Assembly: GCA_039105265.1 (NCBI GenBank)
Contig: JAPFFF010000002.1
Coordinates: forward strand, 4,774,001-4,838,000
Source of the DNA: Tritrichomonas musculus
Lineage: Eukaryota > Parabasalia > Tritrichomonadida > Tritrichomonadidae
Direction of reading: 5' to 3'
Length of the DNA: 64,000 nucleotides
The notes under the pieces were generated by a model. That model did not search any database, was not told the DNA's origin, and saw nothing but the letters and a program-made list of their open reading frames with translations. The first letter of the stretch is position 1. The number at the start of each line of letters is the position of its first letter. Shown one piece after another: positions 25,583 through 34,912 of the stretch. Made by a program: the position numbers and the translations under genes.

Positions 25583-25809
25583 TAGGTACGAGATTCTCGG
25601 GGCAGGTACCTGTGCCGTTTCATAGATGGGCGGTTGTGGGGTGGGGTACCTGTGCCGTTTCATTGATGGGGAGCAGTAGTGAGAACAAGAATATTTTTTT
25701 CTTTTCTTTTCTTTTTTTCTTTTTCTTTTCTTTTCTTTTTCTTTTATGACGAGTTCGTGTTGACGCGTGGGGTGCCAGCCCCAGCGGAAACCGACTCGTA
25801 TATACTACT
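25583..25809 (-). repeat. Right terminal inverted repeat of the Maverick
   Basis: Reverse complement of 90-316, 227 bases with one visible difference. It includes the two inner GAAACGGCACAGGTACC copies in inverted orientation and the purine tract (pyrimidine on this strand). Confidence 0.95.
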
Positions 25810-25814
25810 TTTTA
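25810..25814. repeat. Target site duplication, right copy (TTTTA)
   Basis: Equals 85-89 and directly abuts the element end. Confidence 0.85.
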
Positions 25815-26254
25815 TGCCAATCAATTGACATTTCATTAATATCATTTTGAAATTTCAATTCATTAATTTGTTCTTGTAATTGATTGCGTTGCTGATTAAA
25901 GTATGAATCAAGAAGTTTCATTATATCAAATGAATATGATGGGGAACACCAAATAGCAATATGATTAACAAGTAAACGGTGAACATAAATTCCTCGTAAA
26001 TTGATTGGAAGAAATGGTCGATTTTCATATAATTTCTCATCCGGCGAAATTCCTCCGGATGCGTTTATGTAATCAAGAAGTTCTTTAGAACTTTGATTTT
26101 GAAACCAATGACGAGCTGGTTTATTTGAATGACAGGAATTGATTATAGATTGAATTTGAAACATGTCATCAGATTTGGAGTGAATGATTCTAAGTTGTTC
26201 ATTGTATTGTAAATATTCGTATTCATCATTGATTGGTGTAACAATTGTGTTCAT
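25810..26254 (-). CDS. KilA-N domain gene of the host element, interrupted by the Maverick
   Basis: The N-terminal part of a KilA-N protein: residues of about 50-120 show ARHWFQNQSSKELLDYINAS, the GIYVHRLLVNHIAIWCSPSY core and FDIMKLLDSYF, which is the DNA-binding KilA-N fold of phage and large DNA viruses. A Gln-rich coiled coil begins after it. The gene runs into the right end of the Maverick, and a short stretch of similar minus-strand coding sequence lies at the other side (1-89), so it is interrupted by the insertion. It probably belongs to the same element as the polymerase gene that ends 866 bases upstream of its start. Confidence 0.85.
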
Positions 26255-27120
26255 TTTTGAAGAAGAAAAAAAATTAAAAAAAAATTAAATTTGAAAAATA
26301 AATTTTATTAATCCACTTTTTGAATAGAATAATATAAATGTGAAAATTTCATGTTTACAGTTGATTTGAGAATCTGATTTTTAAAATATATATTACTATA
26401 TAAGTCCGCAATATAATTGTATAATTACTTTGTTTCACTGAGCTAAAGAAGTTGATTATTAAAAATGTTAATATTTTTTTCACACTGATTTCATAGAATA
26501 AACTTATTATGATACTGTAAAACGTTGTTTTATTGATGTTCTTGTGTAACTAATTGCGATTAGCTATTTTATTTGAAATTTGAATTTTCAAGATATTAGA
26601 TGAGATAATCATCTGAAACCAAAAATCGAAAAAGTGGAATATTTGAAATCGGGGTTATGTGATGATTACAAATATATATGATATTTGTTCCAAAAGATGC
26701 TCTGGATATAAAATTCGAAAAATCGGAATTATCTGTAAAATTGAGAGAGCATTGAATTTAAAAATTTTATAATTGAATAGAAGATGCCATGCTCAGAATT
26801 TATCAGATTTCTCTGATGAATTTTATTTAAGAAGTAATTCAATTTATCAGATTCTGCAGAATTCTTTCACAATTATTACAGAGAAATCGGATGATTTTAA
26901 TTTGAATAGTAATTCAAAATTACAGATTTGTCGGATGATTTTAATTTGAGAACTCTATCAAAAATACAGATTTGTCGGATGATTCTAATTTGAATAGTAA
27001 TTCAATTTTACCGAAAAATTAGATTTATAAGATAATTCAAATAACGAATAAAAAAAATATTTTTAATAATCACGTTTTTCATATATTTTTTCGAGTATGG
27101 GATTTCCCATAGTCGTCATT
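26255..27120. other. AT-rich spacer with short imperfect repeats
   Basis: No gene seen. Between about 26880 and 27020 there are three imperfect copies of a unit around TCGGATGATTTTAATTTGA, with the shared words AAATACAGATTTGTCGGATG and GAATAGTAATTCAA. This lies upstream of the KilA-N gene and downstream of the polymerase gene; it may be control sequence or simple decay. Confidence 0.6.
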
Positions 27121-30100
27121 TCATTGAATAATATAATCATTAGCAGTAATTCCTTTAACAAATGGTGCACATGAATTATTTTCTAAAACAATCATTTTTG
27201 TATGTAAACCAGTTAACGCATTTTTTTGAATAGTCAATTTTGACATTTGATTTCCATTCATTTGAAGATTAATATTCTTACCTTGTTTAACAGAATTGTT
27301 TTCAATAATTGATTTATAATCTGGATATTTAATATCATTCTTTTTAAGTGATACTCCTTTCAATTTTAATGATTTGGTTTGCCCATTATTATTCCAAATG
27401 GTGTAACATTTTGGAGCAAGTGCAATCATGTTTTCACCTGTTTTTTCAATAGCACAACCAAGAACCTTTTTTTCATCTTCAATTGTGTTAATTGAAGGAT
27501 TGGGCATGAATTCGTAAACATGTTTGTCATAGAATTCTTTGTTTTTGATAACATGATTGAATAATTGAGTTGGAGGTTCATTTGGATTACCTGAAACAGC
27601 ATAGTACATTGAATCAGTATCTCCTTCAATATAATGAATTTTATCCATGTCCAAGCATTTATTCATGAAATCGTAATAGAATGTTAAATACCAGAATTTG
27701 GCATTATCAAGTGTCCAAAGTGATTCTTGTAAACAAGTTGTGCAATGATATGATTTAGGAGAATGTTGTATCATAAATGTGTTATCATTTAATTGAGCAC
27801 CACCCATGTATGTTTGTGATATAATTGATTGGTAAGCTTTATTCGCATTACAAATTTTGATTTTAGAGAACTTCTCAGTATTCATTCTATCATATCCATA
27901 AGAACCATTCATTGAGATTTTATAAAATTTTTCATTCGCAAGTCCCTTGCTCAAGTCGCTTTCAGCGCCATTCCCCTTTGTTTTGCCGGATATGATATCT
28001 TGACGTTTTTTCATAAATTCATTAACAAATTGGTTGAATCCAGTGTGACATTCATATTGTGAAACAGATTTGACATCATCGATTACCATTCCATGGTCAA
28101 GAAGGAACCAAAGGTAATAATTTGAGAAAACCATGTATTCCCCATTTGTGTCAAGCAACATTGTTAATTTACGTTCTTCCTTATCGATTGAATTTAAATT
28201 GTTTGATTTCATGTAATTGTACATGTATGAACCAATTGTTTCTTCATTATTTGTGATATTAATGTTTCGAAATACTGGTGGAAAATTAATGAAATAATTG
28301 ATTTTTGATTTGGGACATGATAATTTCACAACAGCATAGAAAACATAATTTGGTTTATTTGAAAAACGTGATTTTGAAGTTATGATTTTCATACAACGTT
28401 CTCGAGATTGTTTATCCTTTGCTTCAATCCTTCGAATGAAAGCACCTGGCATGAACATAATTCCTCCATGGTACTTAATAAATGGATGTGAATTTGATGA
28501 AAATGATGAAGGATAAAGTGAATTGAAATCAATTCCAAGAATATGTGTTTGAACGTTATTTGTATCATAAGAGATTACCTTGTTATTAATTCCGTCGTAA
28601 CGGAATTTGTTGATATGAGTTTCACCTTTGATGTTAACACGATGCATTACATTTGATAATCCACCAGCAATTGCATTTCGAATTGTATAATATTCATCTT
28701 CATTATTTATCAAAGTTGGAAGATGATGTAGTTTGCAATATTTTTTTAATTGAATTCTTAATGCAGTTATTTTTGGGTCATCTCGTTTTCGAAGTTTATT
28801 ACATTCAGCACAAGCCAACAAACAATTTGAAAATTCATGTCCAATATCATTGTTAATTCTATCAAGAGTTGGTTTGTTTTGATATGTGAAATGTTCTTTG
28901 CAAAGATGACATTTACCCTTAATTGGGTCATTGTAAAGTTTGAGAAATTCTTTGTAATCATTGGATGAAACACATTTTGAAAGGTCTCTTTTAGGGTTAT
29001 GAGTAAGATTGTAACGTTCATCTTGTTTGTAATAATTTTCACATTTGAATTGCCACCATTTAGGATTTGGAATGAATTCGTTGTATTTGTGTATAGGATT
29101 ATAATTTTCATGAGGATTGAAATCCTTGTATGCCAAAGCATATTTTATACAAGATGCATTCTTAGATAATGATAAATTGGATATCAAATCGACTTTATAT
29201 TGAGCATTGAGTTGAATTAAATTGTCAATTGGTTTAATCATCATTTCAACATCATTGTCATTATAAGCAAGCAAGTAATCCCATCGTGTTTTATAGTTTT
29301 TAGCATCTTCGAGATATATTTGATAATCAGATTTTGAGAGTGGATTTTTTTGGTTGAGATAGCTGTCAAAGTCGTTGTATGAAAATGGTTCAGATTTAGA
29401 TAATACTTCATTGTAGTTATTTGAATTGATAGCTTCATATGGGAAAACCCCTTTCACAGAATTAGTTTCACCACCAAAATCAATACCAAATTGTTTTAAT
29501 GTACCTCCAGCAACAAATGATTGAGCATCAATGAATCGTAATTTTGTTGGAAGGTGGTCTGAAACGAGAATGAATTGTTTTAATGAAGATATTGTTCCAA
29601 TTAATGAATTTGATTCAACATGCCAATGAGAGTGATTAAGATATTTCTTGAACAAATTGGAATCGAATCTTGAAGAGTTAAATCCGAAAACGGTTATGGT
29701 ATAAATATTTGTATCAATATCATAAATTTTATCAGCAGGGAGAAATGATTTGTCATAAACGATTTTATCATTCAGTACTTCCATCGATTGTTCGAACAAC
29801 CATGAAATCCATTCTGGAATAAACTCTTCAGAATCCTTTAATGAGAAATGTTTTGTAATTAATCCTGAAGATAATTTAACACATGAAGCAACAGAAAGAG
29901 GTATCAAACGTGAATTGATTACAGTTGAATCAGAAATCGATTTGTTAACTGATTGTTCCATCGTTTCAAAATCGTATGTCATATAATAAATGTTAGGTTT
30001 CCATTCTAAATCGTATGCCAAACAATATTCATAAACTGGATTGTTTAAAATATGTGGACAGAATGGAAGTGGTTCCTTGTTTGGAATAAAGTTCTTCTTG

Positions 30101-32001
30101 AAGACACCATCACAATGTTTGACATGAGATTCAAATCTAAACATATTTTTAGGTCCACGATGAGTATATGAATGACATTTTGGGCAAATATGTATTTGAG
30201 TTAGTTTTTCAGGATTCTTAATGTACATGATATGAATAATTTGGTCTTTCGAGAAAAGTAATGCAGAATGAGTTGGATAAGATTTATCGAAAAACCATTG
30301 TTCAGATAAGTCGTAATATGAAGAATTATCAGTTTTAGTAAATTCATATATATTAATATTGAGATGATTCTTTTTAGCCAATTCTTCCATTTGTTCCATC
30401 GTTACTCCTTTAAATTCATTGAGAATCTTTAATCCTTGTTTTGGAATTTTAGTTGTATATTCAATGTTATGTTCTTTGAGAAGTATTTTTTTAGCAACCT
30501 TAGTTCGTTCCTTTATTTGATATTTTTGAGTATATGCAAGTTTATGTATTTCAACATTATTTACAATTATGATATCACTCAAACAGATTGCTAAAAATCG
30601 GTAGAAACATAATTTATCATCTTCATTGTCAGCAATAATGCATTCACTTCTTAAAAATTCAATTGGTAAATCTTTAATATGTCCGGTTACTTTTCGCATT
30701 CTCGAAACAGTAAATGAAATTGAACCAACGATTGTTAATTTAGTTGATGAAGTTGATGTTTCATATGAATTGAGATTCGATTCAATATACATTTTAACAT
30801 AATCAAGGTCCTGTAATGATGATATTATTATAGGAATTGTAGATTGATAATTTTTCCAATTAATATTTCGTGCTTCATATTCGAAATGGTCCTTTTCTTC
30901 ATTCTCCAAATCATGAACAGGAGTTTCAAATACACCAGATAATTGGAAATGAATTTTGAATGGTTTGAGTTCTCTATCAAATACTTGTTGCAATGATTCG
31001 AAGATTTGATTTAATGATGAGATTTGATTGAAATAATAAATAACAATTGGGGAGCCATTGTATTCCTCTTTATCAACATAATCTTTATCATATTTGGTAT
31101 AATAATCCCAAACCTCAACTGCTTTATCAAAATCATGTGGTTCATTAATCATAAGGTAATCATTGTGTTTTGATTTAAATTTGTTATTGAATTTATCAAG
31201 ATATTCATATAATTCTTCGTTTTCAGGAATATAATATTCAAGTAAATGGGATTTATCGTGAATTTCTTTTTGTTCAATTTTCTTGAGATTCTCTTCTTTA
31301 TTATATTGTTTAATTAATTTAATTGCATTATCGACTGCTTCATAAGCACGTTTAATTGCATTTTCAAGTTTTTCTTTTTTCAATTGATTATCAAATTTGT
31401 TCTGAGAATTAATTCTTACAAGTTCATCTAAAGAATTGATTTGTTTGTATTCGTTTTTATCAAATTTGTTGAAGAAATTATTATCATCACGAACTTGTTT
31501 ATCATGAAATTCTTGATTGATTTGTTGTTGTTGTTCATTGAAATATTGATAATCAGATTCATTTGGTTGTTCATCTTCATAAAATGATTCACGATTTAAT
31601 ATATCTTGATAATTGTGTTCATAAGATTTATTTAATTCATGCTGTTTATTATAATATTGATTATATGTTTCATTCAATTCATCATCATTAATCGATTCAT
31701 TATTAATATAATCTAGATAATTTTGTTCATATTGACGACGATTTTGTTCATGAGTTATGAAATTATCAAGTTTTATCAGAAAATCATCACTATTATTAAA
31801 ATCAAGCCCAATTATTTGTTGGGCATTATGTTGATTAAGATATGTATATAATGTTCTGATATTTCGTAATTTAGCACCTCCTCGATATCGACGAGTATCT
31901 GCAATTTCAAGATTTTCATTAAGTCCTTGATTAATATTATTAATAGATTCAATAATATCGTCATTAGTAAAATCAATAAATGAATTTTGGTTGAAAGCCA
32001 T
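27121..32001 (-). CDS. Protein-primed family B DNA polymerase with inserted HNH domain, 1626 residues
   Basis: A second, very different polymerase. Visible motifs: exonuclease I YMTYDFETMEQ (about 670-680), exonuclease II GFNSSRFDSNLF, exonuclease III YNDNDVEMM, motif A LGIDFNSLYPSSF (about 1158), motif B ISMNGSYGYDRM, motif C EGDTDSMYY (about 1457), and a late LAPKCYTIW. Between exonuclease III and motif A is an HNH-type zinc module: CHLCKEHF, TLDRINNDIGHEFSN, CAECNKLRKRD (about 1027-1070). A further CxxC...H...C finger precedes the exonuclease. The first 350 residues are Asn/Gln/Glu-rich with coiled coils. It looks whole. It probably replicates a linear virus-like or plasmid-like element. 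Confidence 0.93.
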   Translation of the reverse strand: MAFNQNSFIDFTNDDIIESINNINQGLNENLEIADTRRYRGGAKLRNIRTLYTYLNQHNAQQIIGLDFNNSDDFLIKLDNFITHEQNRRQYEQNYLDYINNESINDDELNETYNQYYNKQHELNKSYEHNYQDILNRESFYEDEQPNESDYQYFNEQQQQINQEFHDKQVRDDNNFFNKFDKNEYKQINSLDELVRINSQNKFDNQLKKEKLENAIKRAYEAVDNAIKLIKQYNKEENLKKIEQKEIHDKSHLLEYYIPENEELYEYLDKFNNKFKSKHNDYLMINEPHDFDKAVEVWDYYTKYDKDYVDKEEYNGSPIVIYYFNQISSLNQIFESLQQVFDRELKPFKIHFQLSGVFETPVHDLENEEKDHFEYEARNINWKNYQSTIPIIISSLQDLDYVKMYIESNLNSYETSTSSTKLTIVGSISFTVSRMRKVTGHIKDLPIEFLRSECIIADNEDDKLCFYRFLAICLSDIIIVNNVEIHKLAYTQKYQIKERTKVAKKILLKEHNIEYTTKIPKQGLKILNEFKGVTMEQMEELAKKNHLNINIYEFTKTDNSSYYDLSEQWFFDKSYPTHSALLFSKDQIIHIMYIKNPEKLTQIHICPKCHSYTHRGPKNMFRFESHVKHCDGVFKKNFIPNKEPLPFCPHILNNPVYEYCLAYDLEWKPNIYYMTYDFETMEQSVNKSISDSTVINSRLIPLSVASCVKLSSGLITKHFSLKDSEEFIPEWISWLFEQSMEVLNDKIVYDKSFLPADKIYDIDTNIYTITVFGFNSSRFDSNLFKKYLNHSHWHVESNSLIGTISSLKQFILVSDHLPTKLRFIDAQSFVAGGTLKQFGIDFGGETNSVKGVFPYEAINSNNYNEVLSKSEPFSYNDFDSYLNQKNPLSKSDYQIYLEDAKNYKTRWDYLLAYNDNDVEMMIKPIDNLIQLNAQYKVDLISNLSLSKNASCIKYALAYKDFNPHENYNPIHKYNEFIPNPKWWQFKCENYYKQDERYNLTHNPKRDLSKCVSSNDYKEFLKLYNDPIKGKCHLCKEHFTYQNKPTLDRINNDIGHEFSNCLLACAECNKLRKRDDPKITALRIQLKKYCKLHHLPTLINNEDEYYTIRNAIAGGLSNVMHRVNIKGETHINKFRYDGINNKVISYDTNNVQTHILGIDFNSLYPSSFSSNSHPFIKYHGGIMFMPGAFIRRIEAKDKQSRERCMKIITSKSRFSNKPNYVFYAVVKLSCPKSKINYFINFPPVFRNINITNNEETIGSYMYNYMKSNNLNSIDKEERKLTMLLDTNGEYMVFSNYYLWFLLDHGMVIDDVKSVSQYECHTGFNQFVNEFMKKRQDIISGKTKGNGAESDLSKGLANEKFYKISMNGSYGYDRMNTEKFSKIKICNANKAYQSIISQTYMGGAQLNDNTFMIQHSPKSYHCTTCLQESLWTLDNAKFWYLTFYYDFMNKCLDMDKIHYIEGDTDSMYYAVSGNPNEPPTQLFNHVIKNKEFYDKHVYEFMPNPSINTIEDEKKVLGCAIEKTGENMIALAPKCYTIWNNNGQTKSLKLKGVSLKKNDIKYPDYKSIIENNSVKQGKNINLQMNGNQMSKLTIQKNALTGLHTKMIVLENNSCAPFVKGITANDYIIQ

Positions 32002-32086
32002 TTATCAAAAATAAAAATGTGGAAAAAAATTAGTTCAAAAATTAAAATTTAAGAATCTGTTTCAAAAAAATATTTTAATCGTTTGT

Positions 32087-32809
32087 TTATTTTGATTCTT
32101 CTGAGAAATAAGTTTTTTTAACACCTAGGTGCGGACGTGAATTATAACATTTCCAATCATTCCAAACAACATGAAACGTTTTTCCTTTATATTTATATTC
32201 CAAACGAGATTTTTGATTCTCATATTTTGAAATCAATTCACAACCTTCTTTTGCAAATAATTGTGCAATATGTTCATGCGTATAACGAATGCATTTCATT
32301 TTATGTGAACGAATTCCTTTATTCCATTTTATTGGTGTGATTGCATAATCTAATCCTTCAAATGTATAATGAACCAATTTATCAGATAATTCATATGGAG
32401 AAGTTAATATACAATTTTCTTTTAACATTGATTCTCGTAATTTATCCTCTTTTTGTTTACGAGATTCTTCTGAACGTTCTTCATTTGATTTAATTAATGT
32501 AATTCCTTGTTTTTTAGCATAATTGTAATCTTTTCTATATAATTTATCAGGATTGTGATAAAATTCTCTAATATAACAATACATAATTCTTGTTGGATTA
32601 TTATTTCGATAGAATGTAATTGATTCACAAATTAGAGATTCTTTTGGATATCTTAATATTGTACAATCATATTTTTTAAAGAATTCATCAAATTGTTCAT
32701 TAGAAGCAGTTATTGAATAAAATTTCATTGTTTGTTTGTCTTTTGGTTTTTTCAAATCTTTATTGTAAGCATCCAAATATTCAGCAATGGTTCCATTTAT
32801 TTGTTGCAT
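32087..32809 (-). CDS. Unknown protein with giant-virus-like C-terminal module, 240 residues
   Basis: I choose the ATG at 32809 (MQQINGTIAEYL); the longer frame adds a hydrophobic, AT-driven leader. Residues of about 185-240 hold EGCELISKYENQKSRLEYKY, GKTFHVVWNDWKCYNSRPH and LGVK. This pattern (cgceLlSeYkn...l.Y.C.G....w..f..g.rP) is shared with proteins of giant viruses and phages, often beside homing endonucleases. The front part is a helical, lysine-rich domain with no recognised family. It lies 85 bases upstream of the polymerase gene on the same strand and is likely part of the same element. Confidence 0.75.
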   Translation of the reverse strand: MQQINGTIAEYLDAYNKDLKKPKDKQTMKFYSITASNEQFDEFFKKYDCTILRYPKESLICESITFYRNNNPTRIMYCYIREFYHNPDKLYRKDYNYAKKQGITLIKSNEERSEESRKQKEDKLRESMLKENCILTSPYELSDKLVHYTFEGLDYAITPIKWNKGIRSHKMKCIRYTHEHIAQLFAKEGCELISKYENQKSRLEYKYKGKTFHVVWNDWKCYNSRPHLGVKKTYFSEESK

Positions 32810-32879
32810 TTTAGAAAAATAAAAAAATAAAAAAAAATATTTAAAAATACAAACTACTGGAAAATAAGGTACCCTAACA

Positions 32880-33030
32880 ATTTCAAACTTGTTCTGGGAG
32901 CTTGGTTTATCAAGTAAGTTTCCAACGAATTTCAAACTTGTTCTGGGAGCTTGGTTCCTGAGGTAGGTCTCTAACGTGTTTATGAAAAGTTTGGTGTTGG
33001 ATTGTCAATTTTTCTGGGAGCTTGGTTCCT
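32880..33030. repeat. Three direct repeats at the probable edge of the second element
   Basis: The word TTCTGGGAGCTTGGTT occurs three times (about 32892, 32940 and 33012). The first two copies are also preceded by TTTCAAACTTG and the last two are followed by CCTG. GC is higher than in the surroundings. This could be the terminal repeat of the second element; its partner would lie left of the window. Confidence 0.6.
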
Positions 33031-33149
33031 GGTATTGGGAGACAAGGAAATTCTTATCAGTAGTTATTCGGTGTACCAGGGCGCACAATATATTACTACT
33101 ATGGTACATTTTCTATAAAATAGAAGAACTGAAATTATAATTAATAATC

Positions 33150-34120
33150 TAATTTTAGGTGGAAAAGTCATACCAATTGAATGCTTTGAAGAAATTTTAT
33201 TCAAAAGTTCTGCTATTTTAGATAAATCATCATTATCGAAATTGCAAGATCAATTTCCAATAGAAATTTTTAATTTTCAAGCTTTTTCTTTTGTGCTAAA
33301 TTGCAGAAATGATGACCTTGCTTTCTTTCTTTTTCCAATTTGTTGTTGGAATCATTTAATAATTTAAGAATATGCAAAATTACAAGACTTTTTTTAATGG
33401 AGTGTGCTCTTTATGGATTCAAAAAGTTTATTGATATACAGACAAAATTGAAAAACAAAAGTGAAGTGATACATCAGATAGCATTGAAAAGAGCATTTTG
33501 TACAATAGCATTAGTGATGAAAGAATTTAATGATTCAACAGGTATTTTCAGTTTTGCCAAATGGGGCATCATGATCCAGGAGCACTACCACGGTTTGCTC
33601 AGAGGTATGGCAAAAGGTGTGGACGCATTAAATAATACATTAAATTGTATTTCAAAAAACAACATTATTTTAGATATTCAAAATCAATTTCAATTAGGTT
33701 TTTGAAAAAAGACAAGATTTTTTGTTGGTGGCATCAATTTCGATAATGATAAAACCGATTATATTGAATGAAGCTGTGATTTTACAGCCAATGAAATAAT
33801 TGATCAATTAGAACGATTATCAATATATGGGAAAGGACGTGAAATTGATGAACTTTTTATTCTTAAGTTAATATCATTTGTTGATGAAATAGGAAAAGGC
33901 TCTCTAAGAATAAGTTGTACTCAAAAGCATTCCCATTATGGCAAAATATGATAACAAAACAAAAAAATTAGAAGAAGAAGATATAGAAGAAGAAGATCCT
34001 GACTTTATTAACGATTTGTATTTAATTGATCAACTTTTAAATGAAGAAGAAGATGAGGAAGAAGAATATTATGACGATGAATTTGAAGAAGAAGAAGATT
34101 GTCATGAAGATGATAATTAA
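33150..34120 (+). pseudogene. Decayed coding relic of unknown family
   Basis: Stretches of plus-strand sequence have coding character but no single open frame. A readable portion at 33340-33705 includes CTIALVMKEFNDSTGIFSFA and WGIMIQEHYHGLLRGMAKGV. A later piece encodes an acidic tail (EEDEEEEYYDDEFEEEED, 33938-34120). I cannot name the family; a transposase or an expanded host family are both possible. Placed right after the second element's edge, it may be the old insertion target or an independent remnant. Confidence 0.5.
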
Positions 34121-34912
34121 ATAATTGATTTTTATGATATTTTTTAATTAAAATTCAAATTTTTTTTATATTGTATTTTTATTTATTATATAAAATATTG
34201 ATTATAATAATTTTTCATTAAGAAATATTCATTTCAAATTTAAAATTACATTCTCTGAAAAATTTGTAAACTTCTCAAAATAATTTTTTCTTAATATCTT
34301 TATTTTTAGTAAACTTATATACAATTATTTTTATAAATTTAATAATATAATATCATATTATTAATATATAATTAATTAGAAAATAATTTATCGAGAGATT
34401 AGAGTTTGATTACCTTTTATCAAATGTTTCTGTTGTGATTATTTCATTGCTGGTGGTGGTGCATTTTCTGAGGTTAATCAGACCGCTATGCATGCAAAAG
34501 AAGTAGTAAATTTAAGCTTGGAAGATTTGGACGCGATTTTTCTATATCATGCAGTTGTAAAGTTTTTTAATTTTTTCTATATGATGAAAGAAATTTTTCA
34601 TATATATTATTATTTGATTTATCTCAGATATTTAGTTATAAAATAGTTAAATAAATTAATTTACATACAATTAAATTTATTGTTTTACTTATTTGCATAT
34701 ATTGCAAGTTAACAAAATATTGCAATATCGTGAAAAAATTATATTAATATTATAGTGGATTCTGTCAAATTTTTTTAAAAAATAAATGAAGTAGCTTTTT
34801 GAAAGGCGTAGACTTCAAAAAGTTAATTCAATTTATGTTTAATTATATGTTTTATAACTTTTTGAGTATTTTACAAAACTCAAAAAGTGATACCTAGATC
34901 ATTTTAAATTTT
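34121..34912. other. AT-rich spacer upstream of the kinase gene
   Basis: Mostly A+T. A GC-richer island at about 34436-34560 can be read as a short plus-strand peptide (FIAGGGAFSEVNQTAMHAKE) without a start or context, so it may be a gene scrap. Near the kinase there are AAAAAGTT (34818) and AACTTTTT (34856-34863), the latter 50 bases before the ATG, and an Inr-like TCATTTTAAA just before the start. Confidence 0.55.

Larger units (their letters stand above)
90..25809. mobile_element. Complete-looking Maverick/Polinton, 25.7 kb
   Basis: A large self-synthesising DNA transposon with virus-like gene content. Seen directly: 227-bp inverted repeats at both ends starting AGTAGTATATACGAGTCGG, a 5-bp target duplication TTTTA, and about 18 closely packed genes. 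These include protein-primed family B DNA polymerase, retroviral-type integrase, packaging ATPase, Ulp1-like cysteine protease and a capsid-type protein, which is the defining Maverick set. The element looks whole: the core genes are open and the repeats are nearly identical, so the insertion is probably recent. It is inserted in a KilA-N gene of another element. Trichomonads are known to carry thousands of Mavericks, so its presence is expected. Confidence 0.96.
25810..33110. mobile_element. Second selfish element (PolB-HNH, KilA-N), right part
   Basis: The polymerase, its 240-residue neighbour and the KilA-N gene lie on one strand and have no host character, so I group them as one virus-like or linear-plasmid-like element. 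The Maverick inserted into it, and its left part continues beyond the window. The right edge is uncertain; three direct repeats at 32880-33030 and a small hairpin at 33072-33108 mark the change to host-like sequence. Capsid genes were not seen in the visible part, so the family is open. Confidence 0.6.

Noticed and set aside
34436-34560. Short coding-like scrap with a GGGAF segment, considered as a chaperonin remnant
   Set aside because: Too short and without further matching sequence to name a family.
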